DNA of 64,000 nucleotides from Providencia stuartii (lineage in GTDB: Bacteria > Pseudomonadota > Gammaproteobacteria > Enterobacterales > Enterobacteriaceae), in the NCBI RefSeq assembly GCF_029277985.1, contig NZ_CP119546.1, forward strand, positions 1,178,001 to 1,242,000, given 5' to 3'. Position 1 is the stretch's first letter, and every line of letters starts with the position of its first letter. The translations under genes were made by a program, and so were the position numbers. The notes below the pieces were generated by a model, which ran no database searches, had not been told where the DNA came from, and was given only the letters and a program-made list of their open reading frames with translations. Below are positions 7,869-17,406 of the stretch, in pieces.

Positions 7869-9662
7869 TCATTTATTATTGTGTTTGTATTCGTGTTCAT
7901 TCGATTCAATGACCGCATTAACAATTTCACGAGTCGTGCCATCGGTAAGTCCGAGATCCGTTAAATGAGGGCCTGCATTACAGGCAAGGCAAGTGCCTTC
8001 GATTGCTTTGAAAACGCGATAAGGAGGTTCCCAGTCTGCAATCTTACTACTAAGCTCACGTAACTGGCGAAACTGTTCTGCGAGTTGATGAGCAGGTAAA
8101 TCTGACAACATACCCGCGATCGGCATCGCAACGTGGGCTAATACTTTCCCATCCTGAACTAATGCCATTCCACCACCGCTTTCAATCAGCAAGTTAGCAG
8201 CTTGAGCCATATCATTAGCATCACGACCGAGTACAACTAAATTATGAGAATCATGGGAGTAGCTAGTGGCAATTGCTCCTCGTAGTTCTCCCCATCCTTC
8301 TAATAATGCTATTTGTGGTTTGGCATCATGGCGACCATGGCGATGTTGAACGCGAATTAAACTAAAGCCACTCGGTAGTTGCACTTTGCCATCATTGATT
8401 TGCACATCGATTTCACCCCATTGTGTGAAACGAGCGCCTCGAATATGGCGTAAGCGAGCACTGCCATTGACGATATTTTTAATGTGTAATTGGCAGTCCT
8501 CGGCCGAGATTGGTGATAAATGCATGGTATCTCTTGGCGGGAGCACATCTTGGCTCGTGGCGAGAGGCGTTAATAACTGACCATCCTCAGCGATTTGTTG
8601 GCCTGCGACATAAACGCGTTGTGCTTTGAGCTGTTTGAGGGAGTCAAAGATGACCAGATCCGCACGGCGTCCAGCTGCAATTAAGCCTAGGTCATTACGT
8701 TGTAAACGAATGGCGGCATTTAAGGTAGCAAAACGTAAGACGTCAGTTGCTTGCATACCCTGTTCAATTAATAGGTTGAGTAAGGCAATAATGCCACCTT
8801 TTTCAATTAAAATATCTGGTGGAACATCATCAGTACATACAGTGATTTGTGATGAAAGATGCGGTAATTGCTGGAGTGCGGCAACAATTTCAGGTAATAA
8901 ATACGGATGTGAGCCACGGATCTCAAGCGTTAGCCCAGCACGCAGTTTTTCTAAGGCATCTTCTGCTGAAGTGAGCTCATGATCGGAGGTGACCCCAGCC
9001 GCTAGATATGCTTGTAAGTCGGCACCTTTTAGCCCTCTTGCATGTCCTTCAATCAACTTACCGCAATTTAAACCAGCGTGTAAGATCTCCTCCATGCGCT
9101 CGCTGCCATGAAGTACACCAAACATATCCATTACCTCAGCGACGCCATGGATTTCAGGCCAACTCAACATCGTTGACATTTCTTTGCCCGCGAAATCAGC
9201 GCCAGACATTTCTAAGCCAGGTGTTGAAGGAACGGAAGAGGGGGCGGCAACCATAACATGTAATGGTAAATGACGGCTTGCCTCGATTGCGTAGCGAACC
9301 CCCTCTAAACCAAGTACATTCGCCAGTTCATGAGGATCCCAAAATACGGCGGTGGTTCCTTGAGTGAGAACAATTTCAGCGTAGCGTACAGGCGGAAGAT
9401 GGGAGCTCTCTAGATGAACGTGAGTATCAATCAGTCCGGGAGAGATAAAATATCCGTTGAGATTATGCACTTCATTTGCATCGAGGCGACTACCTGTAGG
9501 ATGAACACTGGCAATCAAAGAATCGATAATACCAATATCAGCAGGGCGAATTTCACCCGTCACCATATCAACGATATTGGCTTGTGTTAGGAGGAGATCA
9601 AAGGGAATTTCACCTTTGGCTGCTTGTATTGCGCGGCGTCTGCTGTAGTCAGTTACACTCAT
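7869..9662 (-). CDS. ade: Adenine deaminase
   Basis: The 597-residue protein matches adenine deaminase (E. coli 588 aa), an amidohydrolase that converts adenine to hypoxanthine and ammonia with a Mn/Fe centre. The metal and catalytic motifs are present in order: 'DTHVHLESS' (about residue 80), 'EGHARGL' (about 205), 'TSDHE' (about 228) and 'CTDDVPPD' (about 278). The family-specific C-terminal half contains 'YSHDSHNLVVLG' and 'GGGMALV'. It is the first gene of the ade-permease operon, and a PurR-type palindrome lies 45 bases upstream of its start. A LysR gene diverges from it. Together with hpt at the right edge it would recycle adenine through hypoxanthine to IMP. Confidence 0.92.
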   Translation of the reverse strand: MSVTDYSRRRAIQAAKGEIPFDLLLTQANIVDMVTGEIRPADIGIIDSLIASVHPTGSRLDANEVHNLNGYFISPGLIDTHVHLESSHLPPVRYAEIVLTQGTTAVFWDPHELANVLGLEGVRYAIEASRHLPLHVMVAAPSSVPSTPGLEMSGADFAGKEMSTMLSWPEIHGVAEVMDMFGVLHGSERMEEILHAGLNCGKLIEGHARGLKGADLQAYLAAGVTSDHELTSAEDALEKLRAGLTLEIRGSHPYLLPEIVAALQQLPHLSSQITVCTDDVPPDILIEKGGIIALLNLLIEQGMQATDVLRFATLNAAIRLQRNDLGLIAAGRRADLVIFDSLKQLKAQRVYVAGQQIAEDGQLLTPLATSQDVLPPRDTMHLSPISAEDCQLHIKNIVNGSARLRHIRGARFTQWGEIDVQINDGKVQLPSGFSLIRVQHRHGRHDAKPQIALLEGWGELRGAIATSYSHDSHNLVVLGRDANDMAQAANLLIESGGGMALVQDGKVLAHVAMPIAGMLSDLPAHQLAEQFRQLRELSSKIADWEPPYRVFKAIEGTCLACNAGPHLTDLGLTDGTTREIVNAVIESNEHEYKHNNK

Positions 9663-9706
9663 AAATCACCATCAATAAAAGATTATTGGTTTGTACTTTA
9701 TGAGCA

Positions 9707-9722
9707 ACGCAAACGTTTGCCA
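9707..9722. promoter_or_regulatory. PurR-type operator upstream of ade
   Basis: ACGCAAACGTTTGCCA contains the perfect palindrome GCAAACGTTTGC and matches the enterobacterial PurR consensus ANGCAANCGNTTNCNT except for the last base. It lies between ade and the divergent LysR gene, 45 bases from the ade start. The hypoxanthine/guanine-responsive repressor PurR would therefore be expected to control the adenine salvage operon. Confidence 0.8.
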
Positions 9723-9856
9723 AGATGATAAAACTTATCAGATCATAAGAAAGGGTTATAATGATAATTATCCTATTGAATTCAGTTAGGCATTATATTT
9801 GTTAAATAAATATATTTAACAATACGTTACCTAAAAATAGAGTGTGTACTGATAAC

Positions 9857-10786
9857 ATGGCAGAACCTTGGCAGCGTCTACCCGCATTAACGTTAAAGCA
9901 AATACAATATTTCGTGACATTGGCTCATTTACGTCATTTTACTGATACAGCCAGTCGATTAGCGATTAGTCAGCCAGCGTTGAGTAGTGCACTGCGTCAA
10001 ATTGAAAATGTTATTGGCGGTAAATTGATTAACCGTACAGCATCTTCGGTCACACTCACTGAATTGGGGGCGGCGATTTTACCGCATGCTGAACGTATTT
10101 TGAGTGTGTCGCATCGTGCTTTTAGCGATATCCAACAAATTATTGAGGAAGGGGGAGACGGTACGTTGCGTATTGGGTTAGTTCCTTCCGTTAGCTCATT
10201 ATTATTTCCTAATGTTCCTACTCAGCTAAATTTACATTTTCCTCGGCTTAATGTTGAATTCTACGATAAGACAAATGATTCACTCGTTTCTCAGTTAATG
10301 AATAATGAAATCGATTTTGGCGTAGGGGTCCTTGACAGTTCAGTGCCTCGTGAACTGCAACTCTTTACATTGCAAGATGATCCTTTCGTTGCCGTTGTTC
10401 ACCGCGAAGATATATTAGCAAATGGTTTTCATCTCCCTTGGAAAATGCTAAATAATCGTGATATCGCGGTATTCTCTAAGGGGAATATTCAACGTTTGGT
10501 CTTAGCGACCATCGAAAGCCATCGTTTGAAGCTAAATGTGCGTTATCAAGTCGATTATATTGAAACTCTTTATGGGCTAGTTCGTTCTAAATTAGCGGTA
10601 GCTATCCTCCCTCAGCTCTATACGGCTCACTTACGTGAGCCTGATTTGGTTGTGCTACAGTTACAACAGCCCGCACTGACACGCACTGTATCGTTGATGA
10701 GAACCAGTCAAGTATTAACGCCAATGGTCGAGTCGGCATTTATGGTATTACTCAAGACATTAAAAGATAACCCTATAAATAGTTAG
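9857..10786 (+). CDS. LysR-family transcriptional regulator
   Basis: From the ATG at 9857 the product is 309 residues (a GTG at 9842 is a possible alternative; neither has a clear ribosome site). The N-terminal winged HTH reads 'LTLKQIQYFVTLAHLRHFTDTA' and 'ISQPALSSALRQIE', as in all LysR proteins. The effector domain follows from about residue 95 ('GTLRIGLVPSV'). It is divergent from ade, so purine salvage is one possible target, but the intergenic region carries a PurR box rather than an obvious LysR T-N11-A site. The stop codon overlaps the convergent DUF2165 gene by 4 bases. Confidence 0.8.
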   Translation: MAEPWQRLPALTLKQIQYFVTLAHLRHFTDTASRLAISQPALSSALRQIENVIGGKLINRTASSVTLTELGAAILPHAERILSVSHRAFSDIQQIIEEGGDGTLRIGLVPSVSSLLFPNVPTQLNLHFPRLNVEFYDKTNDSLVSQLMNNEIDFGVGVLDSSVPRELQLFTLQDDPFVAVVHREDILANGFHLPWKMLNNRDIAVFSKGNIQRLVLATIESHRLKLNVRYQVDYIETLYGLVRSKLAVAILPQLYTAHLREPDLVVLQLQQPALTRTVSLMRTSQVLTPMVESAFMVLLKTLKDNPINS

Positions 10787-11298
10787 TAGGTAACTGAGGA
10801 AGTGGATTCTTTGTCACTGTCTTGTGAAGCGACATAAATTAATACTAAAAGCACCGTGACAAAAAAACGAAATGCACTAGGTACACTATTCCATTGTTTA
10901 GACATCCACATTGCAAACCATTCACCACCGATAGACATAAAAAGTGTCTGCCATAATACAAAGGCGAGTGTTAGGCCAATAATAGCCATATTTTTACTCC
11001 GATTAAAAATGGCAGCACTTTTGTTTCTGTTTTGAAAAAGTCTAATTCCACCCCACCAACAAATTAAAGATGAAATAATTTCAAGCATAATAATAGTAAT
11101 GTAAGCAAAATGATGAAGTATTGGGGAGTCGATGGCACGATATTTAATAGTCGCATTATAAAATATTGAATCCATCGTTAAAACATGTTGTATAAAAGTA
11201 AAATTAATATTGTAATCTGTTAAGTTATTGAATGCAGATAATGAAATAAAAAAGGCTATGGCGCAAACACATAATGATTTAGAAACTCGAATTATCAT
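10783..11298 (-). CDS. DUF2165-family small integral membrane protein
   Basis: This 171-residue protein has four hydrophobic segments (about residues 8-25, 65-85, 100-120 and 140-158). It carries family hallmarks 'AFNNLTDYNINFTFIQHVLTMD' (residues ~22-43) and 'GGEWFAMWMSKQWN' (~125-138), which I recognise as DUF2165/COG5477. Function is unknown. The ribosome site AAGGGGAA precedes the ATG. It converges on the LysR gene with a 4-base overlap of the stop codons. Confidence 0.75.
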   Translation of the reverse strand: MIIRVSKSLCVCAIAFFISLSAFNNLTDYNINFTFIQHVLTMDSIFYNATIKYRAIDSPILHHFAYITIIMLEIISSLICWWGGIRLFQNRNKSAAIFNRSKNMAIIGLTLAFVLWQTLFMSIGGEWFAMWMSKQWNSVPSAFRFFVTVLLVLIYVASQDSDKESTSSVTY

Positions 11299-11751
11299 AT
11301 TTCCCCTTGAAAATAATTATTCTTATAATGTTTATGTCTATTTTTAAAATAGCATTTTGATATTTTATTGACGATTGTTTGTTGTCAATATCAGATGAAA
11401 TGTATATTTGTATCAATGGGTTAAATAAATTATGGGAAGGTATGGAAATGAGGAATGTTTATCTGTAGATAGTTAATTGTGTGAGTAATTAAAAGTAAAA
11501 GTATCAAACATAAAAATGTACTTAAATTGAGTGCAGAGGTTTGTGTTTTATGCTGCAAAAAGAATGAATGGTGTATTTTTATTTGTTGATGGCGTATGTT
11601 ATTTAGATGTTTGTAAAATCCATTTCGTTGTTAGAATAAATCATTTTAAGAGTATACTTAAAAGGTAACCAGAGTATTCTTATGTGAAATAAGCGTAGTA
11701 AACTAATAATGGTTATTAGTCCAAGATGTATTTTCTTATAGGAATAACAAA
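11299..11751. other. Intergenic region, no gene seen
   Basis: About 450 AT-rich bases between two divergently transcribed genes. It should hold the promoters of the DUF2165 and vWA genes, but no strong promoter hexamers, palindromes or coding-like frames stood out. Confidence 0.4.
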
Positions 11752-12489
11752 ATGAATTCAAAGTTAAAGTCGTTTCTTGGCATGATCGTTATGTCTATTT
11801 TGCTGATGTTTTCTTCTATTGTCAGCGGCCAGAGTGTGATTGAGAAGAAATCACAAGCAGAAGTATTAGATTTAGTTTTTATACTCGATAAAAGTGGTTC
11901 AATGTCAGGCTTTGAATCGGATACGATTGGCGGCTTTAATAGTGTATTAACAGAAAATCGTAATAAAAAAGGGGATGTTTTTATTACGACGGTTTTGTTT
12001 AATGATAAAACCACATTACTACACAATAGAGAACCTATTAATAAGGTTTCAAATTTAACACTAGAAGACTATAAAGTTGGCAGTAACACTGCTTTGCTAG
12101 ATGCGGTTGGCGATACGATTATCAAAATGCAAGAAAACCGTAAATTAACGAAGAATAATAATGTCCTGTTTGTCATTATTACTGATGGTGAAGAAAATAG
12201 TAGCCGTAAATACAGTCAAGATAAGATTAAATCGATGATTAAGTCGGCGGAGATCGAAGATAAATGGGACTTCATCTTTCTCGGTGCCAATATGGATGCC
12301 ATTGTAGCCGCTGATAATATTGGTATTAGCAGGTCAAAAGCAACATCTTACGTACAAGATGATGTGGGTTACGATAAAGCTTATAAAGCGGTAAATAATG
12401 CCGTTGAGTCAAAGAAAAAAGCTGCACCAATATCAGAGGAGTGGAAAAAGGATGTTGAAGCCGATGCGATGGATCGCGCTAAAAAATAG
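11752..12489 (+). CDS. Exported von Willebrand factor A domain protein
   Basis: The 245-residue protein starts with a signal peptide (core 'FLGMIVMSILLMFSSIVSG', residues ~8-26). It continues as a vWA domain with the MIDAS metal motif 'ILDKSGSMSG' (DxSxS, ~residues 44-53), 'GSNTALLDAVG' (MIDAS Thr) and 'FVIITDGEENSS'. Such domains bind partners through a Mg ion. The C-terminal ~40 residues are Lys/Ala/Glu-rich and lack a membrane anchor, so the protein is probably periplasmic. No MoxR, metal chelatase or other usual vWA partner is adjacent. It stands alone, with a ribosome site AGGA upstream and a strong terminator downstream. Confidence 0.75.
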   Translation: MNSKLKSFLGMIVMSILLMFSSIVSGQSVIEKKSQAEVLDLVFILDKSGSMSGFESDTIGGFNSVLTENRNKKGDVFITTVLFNDKTTLLHNREPINKVSNLTLEDYKVGSNTALLDAVGDTIIKMQENRKLTKNNNVLFVIITDGEENSSRKYSQDKIKSMIKSAEIEDKWDFIFLGANMDAIVAADNIGISRSKATSYVQDDVGYDKAYKAVNNAVESKKKAAPISEEWKKDVEADAMDRAKK

Positions 12490-12526
12490 AGTAGCAAGAG
12501 GTTAAGGCTACCAATAAGCGGTATAT

Positions 12527-12560
12527 ATACCCCCAATGAAGTTTATTGGGGGTATTTTTT
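12527..12560 (+). terminator. Strong terminator between vWA and hexosaminidase genes
   Basis: A perfect 11-bp stem (12527-12537 with 12545-12555) has a 7-base loop and a 6-7 T tract. It ends 4 bases before the stop of the convergent hexosaminidase gene and could serve both strands. Confidence 0.9.
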
Positions 12561-12563
12561 GCA

Positions 12564-14960
12564 CTAATCTTTCGTTGGGATATGGCGAAGCAATGCCTCG
12601 AGTGGCTCAACAATCGCAATCACTAATTCATCCTGTAACTCAGCACTCTTTTCTAACTGCTGAGCCATGGCTGCTTTACGGCTGGTTGTTAGGGGGGTAT
12701 TGGCTGTGTAATGCTCAATTAACTCGATGCCTATTGTGGACAATTGCTCCACATTTTCAGCAACAGGCGCTAAACGTGCTAAATTGACGTTTTGCTTTAT
12801 CAGCTGTTGCACCTGTGGAATGTTATTGTGCCAACGTTTTAATTTATGTGTTAACCACTGGGCAGTCACTTGATCATCGGGTTTAGCGATCAATGTATCA
12901 ATATGTTGTTTAAAAGCTCTTGCTTGCATACTTTCGGCGGGCAAAGCATCAACAAACCGGTTCAGTGGTTCGTATTGATGATATTGATTTTCACGGAATT
13001 TCAAATGGTGACGCGTATAATAATGCGCAGGCTCTACAGATTCAGATAAGATGATTAAAGGTTCAATATCAACCCCATTTGCTAATCGTGTAAATTCACG
13101 CGCTGTTTGTGCGTGTTGTTGTAAACCGACAGAGAGGGTGGACCAAGCATCTGCTGCATGCAGACGACGGTACATATCATTTTCATTATTGACATCTTTT
13201 GCTGACCATAAACGCTCTGAAACCGCAAAGGCTCGTGGCCACAACTTAGTATCAATGATCGGTGCGCGAATATTTTCCGCCCATAAAGCAATTTCTCCCC
13301 CGAGAATATTCGGCATTTTATTGCTGTCAGGGGTTGTTGGTGCAATACCTTTGGGGATTGCGGTTAATTGAGAGCCTATTGTTGGATAGCGTGCATTGCC
13401 AATAATCGTGTAGCCACTCAGCTTTCCATTGGTTAATGTAACGACTGGACGAGTTTCTCCCATCCAAGTATCTACAAAAAAGCTGACTTGTTGTGGTGAG
13501 CGCCATTCAATTTTATTGATAGCTCGTCGTGATTTACCTGCAAAATCAATAAATCCACGCCAGCCATCCACTCCTTTTATTAACGTGAAGCTACCTTTTA
13601 CTGGGCTGCCTTTAAGCCTTTCAATTTCAAATTGCCAACTTTGGAATTGTTCACCTTGTTTAACATTGATATCTACAGTAAATGGCTGAGGTAATATTTC
13701 ATTGCGATAATGATAAGCTGCACTTTGCGATTGATCGAGATAGAAGCCCGTCGACAAGAGTCCTTTAAACCCCTCTTGAGCACTATGCCCGAGTGAGTCT
13801 TGCCCTTGCCATGATTGAATGACAATATTTTTTGATAACGTAGGATGCTGTATTTCATCCCAGCCAACCATTTTACGGTTATGATGGGTTAATATCTGTT
13901 CAAGGCGTTGATTGAAATAAGCTTGTAGCGCATGGGTATCTTTTAAATTATTTTTTCGCATGAACTCTTGAATGGATGGATTATTTTGCCATTGTGTTGG
14001 GTCGACTTCATCACCACCAATGTGGATATATTCGTCAGGGAAAATGGTGGCTAACTCACCAATGAGTGCATCGGTAAATTGATAGACGCTCTCTTGGGTT
14101 GGGTTGAGCAGGGGAGGGTGAACCCCCCAATGGCGTTGCATTTGGTATGGACCCGCGGCACTGATTAGTTCTGGATATGCAACCGCAATAGCGGAGGCAT
14201 GACCTGGAAAATCAATTTCTGGTACGACACGAATACCTCGTTCTTTAGCATACTCAACAACTTGGCGCATTTGATCTTGTGTGTAATATTGACCGTCACT
14301 GGCGAGCTGTTGCAGTTTTGGATAACGAAGCGATTCAAAACGCCATCCTTGATCATCGGTTAAATGCCAATGAAATACGTTGAATTTTGCGGCTGCCATA
14401 CCATCGATTTGCCGCAAGATATCGTTGATCGGAAGAAAGTGTCTCGAAGAATCCAGCATCACACCACGCCAACTAAATCTCGGATTATCATTAATGCTCA
14501 ACAGTGGCACAAACGTATTTTCGCCATCCGTTTGGATCAATTGCAATAAGGTTTCCATTCCTCTCATAGCACCAAAACGAGTCGCAGCTTTGATGGTGGC
14601 ACCGTTATCATCGGTAATGATTTGATAGCTTTCGTCCATTTCAATAGTGGGTAATTCGGCTACTTTTTTCTCGATGAAAATTTTGATAGGTGCATGGCTA
14701 TTTTTTGCTTGATGTGGCGTTAATTGCCAGCCTGTTTGGATCTCTATTCTATCGCGCCAACGACGTACCGCGTCATCTAAATCATCACCTTCAATATAAA
14801 TATCGAGTTCATTATTCAGTAGCCATTTTCCATTCGCATTTTTTATTTCAATCTGCTGAGGCCAAGGCATTAAGGGCAATTCAGAGATTGATTGAGCACC
14901 ACTTGGTAACGCATAAATCAGTGAAGAGATGACGATAGCAGACGTAAGTTTGTTAATCAT
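12564..14960 (-). CDS. Exported beta-N-acetylhexosaminidase, glycoside hydrolase family 20
   Basis: This is a 798-residue protein with a signal peptide (cleavage near 'SGAQS', residue ~22). The GH20 N-terminal domain (~30-145) is followed by the catalytic TIM barrel. Its landmarks are 'SWRGVMLDSSRHFLP', 'FHWHLTDDQGWRFE', 'EIDFPGHASA' and 'HIGGDEVDP', the last containing the Asp-Glu pair used in substrate-assisted catalysis. A 'GWDEI' motif and a Trp-containing 'QSWQGQ' follow. An insert of about 100 residues (~425-530) precedes 'GGEIALWAEN', and the ~200-residue C-terminal part is helical. It should release terminal GlcNAc from chitooligosaccharides or glycans in the periplasm or outside the cell. 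The ribosome site AAGGGA lies 5 bases upstream. No chitin genes adjoin it. Confidence 0.9.
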   Translation of the reverse strand: MINKLTSAIVISSLIYALPSGAQSISELPLMPWPQQIEIKNANGKWLLNNELDIYIEGDDLDDAVRRWRDRIEIQTGWQLTPHQAKNSHAPIKIFIEKKVAELPTIEMDESYQIITDDNGATIKAATRFGAMRGMETLLQLIQTDGENTFVPLLSINDNPRFSWRGVMLDSSRHFLPINDILRQIDGMAAAKFNVFHWHLTDDQGWRFESLRYPKLQQLASDGQYYTQDQMRQVVEYAKERGIRVVPEIDFPGHASAIAVAYPELISAAGPYQMQRHWGVHPPLLNPTQESVYQFTDALIGELATIFPDEYIHIGGDEVDPTQWQNNPSIQEFMRKNNLKDTHALQAYFNQRLEQILTHHNRKMVGWDEIQHPTLSKNIVIQSWQGQDSLGHSAQEGFKGLLSTGFYLDQSQSAAYHYRNEILPQPFTVDINVKQGEQFQSWQFEIERLKGSPVKGSFTLIKGVDGWRGFIDFAGKSRRAINKIEWRSPQQVSFFVDTWMGETRPVVTLTNGKLSGYTIIGNARYPTIGSQLTAIPKGIAPTTPDSNKMPNILGGEIALWAENIRAPIIDTKLWPRAFAVSERLWSAKDVNNENDMYRRLHAADAWSTLSVGLQQHAQTAREFTRLANGVDIEPLIILSESVEPAHYYTRHHLKFRENQYHQYEPLNRFVDALPAESMQARAFKQHIDTLIAKPDDQVTAQWLTHKLKRWHNNIPQVQQLIKQNVNLARLAPVAENVEQLSTIGIELIEHYTANTPLTTSRKAAMAQQLEKSAELQDELVIAIVEPLEALLRHIPTKD

Positions 14961-15217
14961 AGAGATCCCTTATTATTCGTAATAGTGAATGCTATTTTGA
15001 ACACAAATAAAGCTATGAAGTCCAACTTAGTTGATGAGGAGATGACATGGCTCACACTATTTTTTTGATGCGAATTAAGTGCGGAAGGTAATATTAAATC
15101 TAGATAATTGATTTTTATTGTTTATTTTTTGTATGGAATGTAGGAAGGAAAGTGATGTATTTTCATCGACAATGAGTTTACCGCGGAAGTATTAATTCTC
15201 CCGCGATAGATTAAGGC
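14961..15217. other. Intergenic region between hexosaminidase and efe operon
   Basis: About 257 bases. It holds the hexosaminidase promoter region. Around 14974-14990 an ATTC...GAAT arrangement is weakly reminiscent of a NagC site, but it is not strong enough to call. No terminator with a U-tract was seen after efeB. Confidence 0.3.
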
Positions 15218-16492
15218 TTAACGGGGTTGTTTGAGTGCCTCAAACATGCCTTGAGCGAGATACTCTGACGTATTTTGAATACCGGGCACAACAAAATAGT
15301 AACCGCCACCAAAAGGTTTAATATAACGCTCAAGTGGCTCGCCATTAAGGCGTTTTTGGGTATCAATAAAACCGGTTTTAAGATTTTTTTGATATGAAAC
15401 AAAGATTAGCCCCATATCGAGTAGCCCATTAGTTGTTAAACCAAGAGAATAGCTATAGCTACGGCGCCTTAATTTAGCCGTATAACGCTCAGGGTTGCGA
15501 GGCTCAGCACGGCGCATATGAGAATCAAACAATATGCGATCGCCATGAGGATCTTTAGCAAATTCAGGATCGTCATGTTCCTGCTTCATACCAATAGGCG
15601 CGCCGCTATCTTTATGACGACCAAAGTCGTTTTCTTGGTCTTCGAGGGGCGTTCTATCCCAAAATTCAAGATTAAACCGGATAAGGCGCACTGCTTGATA
15701 AGTGCCACCAACACACCATTTAGGTTCTTTGTTATCCTCTGTGACCCAAATCAATTCATTCATCAGTTGGCTATCGCTGGTTGGGGCATTGCCAGTGCCA
15801 TCTTTGAAACCAAATAAATTGATTGGCGTTGAGTGGTTATCAATATCTCGTGAAGGTAAAAAACCATCTATTTTCCAGATAGGGAACATCAACGGAGCGG
15901 TATGGCGCAAGAGATCGCGTAATGCATAGATGACACTTTCTTGGCTATTGGCGCAAATTTGTAAACTAATATCCCCGCCACACCATTGCTGTTCCAGTCT
16001 ATCATTGGGGAAGCTTGTCATTTCAACAAGGTAACGAGGCTTGATTTTATCCAAACCAAATCGAGCATCGAATAGGCTATGACCTAATGAAACGGTAACA
16101 GTCAAGGAATCAGGTTGGAGGTTGCTCCCAAGAATACCGGATTCGGCTGGTGGCATACGATCATTGTGAGTGTTAGGTGCTTTTTGTACTTGTGTGAGAT
16201 AGGCAATCCTATCTGTCAAAATTTCAAACAGTTTTTGTAATTTATCAAGTGAGTCGGCAGTGACATTAAAGGCAATAAATGAAGCATTTTTTTGTTCTGG
16301 CGTTAATACCCCTGCTTGATGTAAACCTTCATAAGGGATGGTTTTCTCATAGGAAGATTGGCATTGGTTTTGACGAGTATTTGCTGCCAGGGTTGGGGCT
16401 GCTGCCATAAAGCTGCCAACAGCTAAGGTTTTTAGTGCATTACGTCGAGAAAAGCTAATTGACGTAGCATGGTTATATGATTTCGCCTTCAT
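15218..16492 (-). CDS. efeB: EfeB: Tat-exported DyP-type haem peroxidase / deferrochelatase
   Basis: The 424-residue protein begins with a twin-arginine signal ('SFSRRNALKTLAVGSFMAAA', Arg pair at residues 16-17), so it is exported folded. The DyP motif appears as 'LFGFKDGTGN' (GxxDG), with the proximal haem His in 'FGRHKDSGAPIG' and a distal Arg in 'RILFDSHMRRAEPRN'. E. coli EfeB is 423 aa. In the Efe system it oxidises ferrous iron or releases iron from haem in the periplasm for import by EfeU. It is the last gene of a five-gene operon, 11 bases after the M75 gene, with a GAGG ribosome site. Confidence 0.92.
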   Translation of the reverse strand: MKAKSYNHATSISFSRRNALKTLAVGSFMAAAPTLAANTRQNQCQSSYEKTIPYEGLHQAGVLTPEQKNASFIAFNVTADSLDKLQKLFEILTDRIAYLTQVQKAPNTHNDRMPPAESGILGSNLQPDSLTVTVSLGHSLFDARFGLDKIKPRYLVEMTSFPNDRLEQQWCGGDISLQICANSQESVIYALRDLLRHTAPLMFPIWKIDGFLPSRDIDNHSTPINLFGFKDGTGNAPTSDSQLMNELIWVTEDNKEPKWCVGGTYQAVRLIRFNLEFWDRTPLEDQENDFGRHKDSGAPIGMKQEHDDPEFAKDPHGDRILFDSHMRRAEPRNPERYTAKLRRRSYSYSLGLTTNGLLDMGLIFVSYQKNLKTGFIDTQKRLNGEPLERYIKPFGGGYYFVVPGIQNTSEYLAQGMFEALKQPR

Positions 16493-16503
16493 GGCTTGTT
16501 ACC

Positions 16504-17406
16504 TCAATACTTGTAATACACATCAACACCGAGCTGATATCGAAGTTGTGCAAGATCTTCAGCCTGTTGTGTTAATACAGAATAAAGCGCCATCATGTCT
16601 TTTTTATCAAACTGCTTATAACTCTGATAATGATTAGGTGTTAATTGATATGGTTTGATAATACGATAGGCTTCTAGGTAATTATCTTGGATGCGCTGAA
16701 GTTGTTTTGGCTCGATAAAAGGAGCCAGTACGTTGATCACTTCTTGTGAGCCACGTAGATTTGCAGCAATATCCGTTAAATCAGATTGGCTATAGATATT
16801 TTCTTTGCCAGCCATTTTGGTTTCTAGAATCATCTCAATAAAATCTGCCGATGCTTGAACCAATTTGGGGATTTCAATATTTTCAGTGGCAACCCGCTTT
16901 TGCAAATCTTGTGCTTTCATGAGTAATTCATCGGTTGCACGCATCGCAGCGGTATTATCTTTGCGATCAAATAATTGATATTCAACGAGATGAAAACCAG
17001 TAAAACGATAATCTTTTTCTTTATCAAGAAAATAGTCAGCCCTTGCATTGATTATGCGGTCAGTATTACCAAATAGAATGATGATAGGACGAACGGATTC
17101 ATAATATTGATGAGCTTGGATGTAAGCTCGCTCGGCTGCGGTTAAATCACCGACTTTAAGGCTGCTCTTTAAGATTTCTAACTGAGAAACCATGTCCTGT
17201 AATTGAGTACGCGTATAGTCTAAATAGGCTCTGATAGCAGGATGATATTTTTCAGGGGTTGGGATATCCCCCTTAGCGATAATGATATCATCACCCGTTT
17301 GTACTGGGGACCTCAATGCTTTGGCCAGCGCAGAGGTAGGCATCGCCATCATTAAAACTAAGCTTATACCCAATAGTATTGGTGTAGATATTCTTGTATT
17401 ACGCAT
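16504..17406 (-). CDS. efeO: EfeO-type periplasmic M75 (imelysin-like) iron-binding protein without cupredoxin domain
   Basis: From the ATG at 17406 the product is 300 residues. It has a signal peptide ('LLGISLVLMMAMPTSALA') and a single all-helical M75 domain (~residues 50-295). The HxxE motif diagnostic of this domain is 'GFHLVEYQLF'. E. coli EfeO is about 375 aa because it carries an N-terminal cupredoxin domain. Here that domain is encoded by the separate gene at 18244. The start overlaps the end of efeU by 8 bases, implying translational coupling. A longer upstream extension would lie wholly within efeU and is rejected. Role: ferrous/ferric iron binding and delivery to the EfeU permease. 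Confidence 0.87.
   Translation of the reverse strand: MRNTRISTPILLGISLVLMMAMPTSALAKALRSPVQTGDDIIIAKGDIPTPEKYHPAIRAYLDYTRTQLQDMVSQLEILKSSLKVGDLTAAERAYIQAHQYYESVRPIIILFGNTDRIINARADYFLDKEKDYRFTGFHLVEYQLFDRKDNTAAMRATDELLMKAQDLQKRVATENIEIPKLVQASADFIEMILETKMAGKENIYSQSDLTDIAANLRGSQEVINVLAPFIEPKQLQRIQDNYLEAYRIIKPYQLTPNHYQSYKQFDKKDMMALYSVLTQQAEDLAQLRYQLGVDVYYKY

Noticed and set aside
9754..9772. AT-rich palindrome near GATAATTATC upstream of the LysR gene, considered as a Fur box
   Set aside because: Only the central GATAAT half fits; the other positions of the 19-bp consensus do not match, and the neighbouring genes are not iron genes.
13051..13371. Open frames opposite the hexosaminidase, adenine deaminase, permease and other large genes
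   Set aside because: They are antisense shadows of well-supported coding regions without ribosome sites or recognisable domains.
14971..14990. Possible NagC site in front of the GH20 gene
   Set aside because: Only short ATTC/GAAT halves are present; the flanking consensus is missing.
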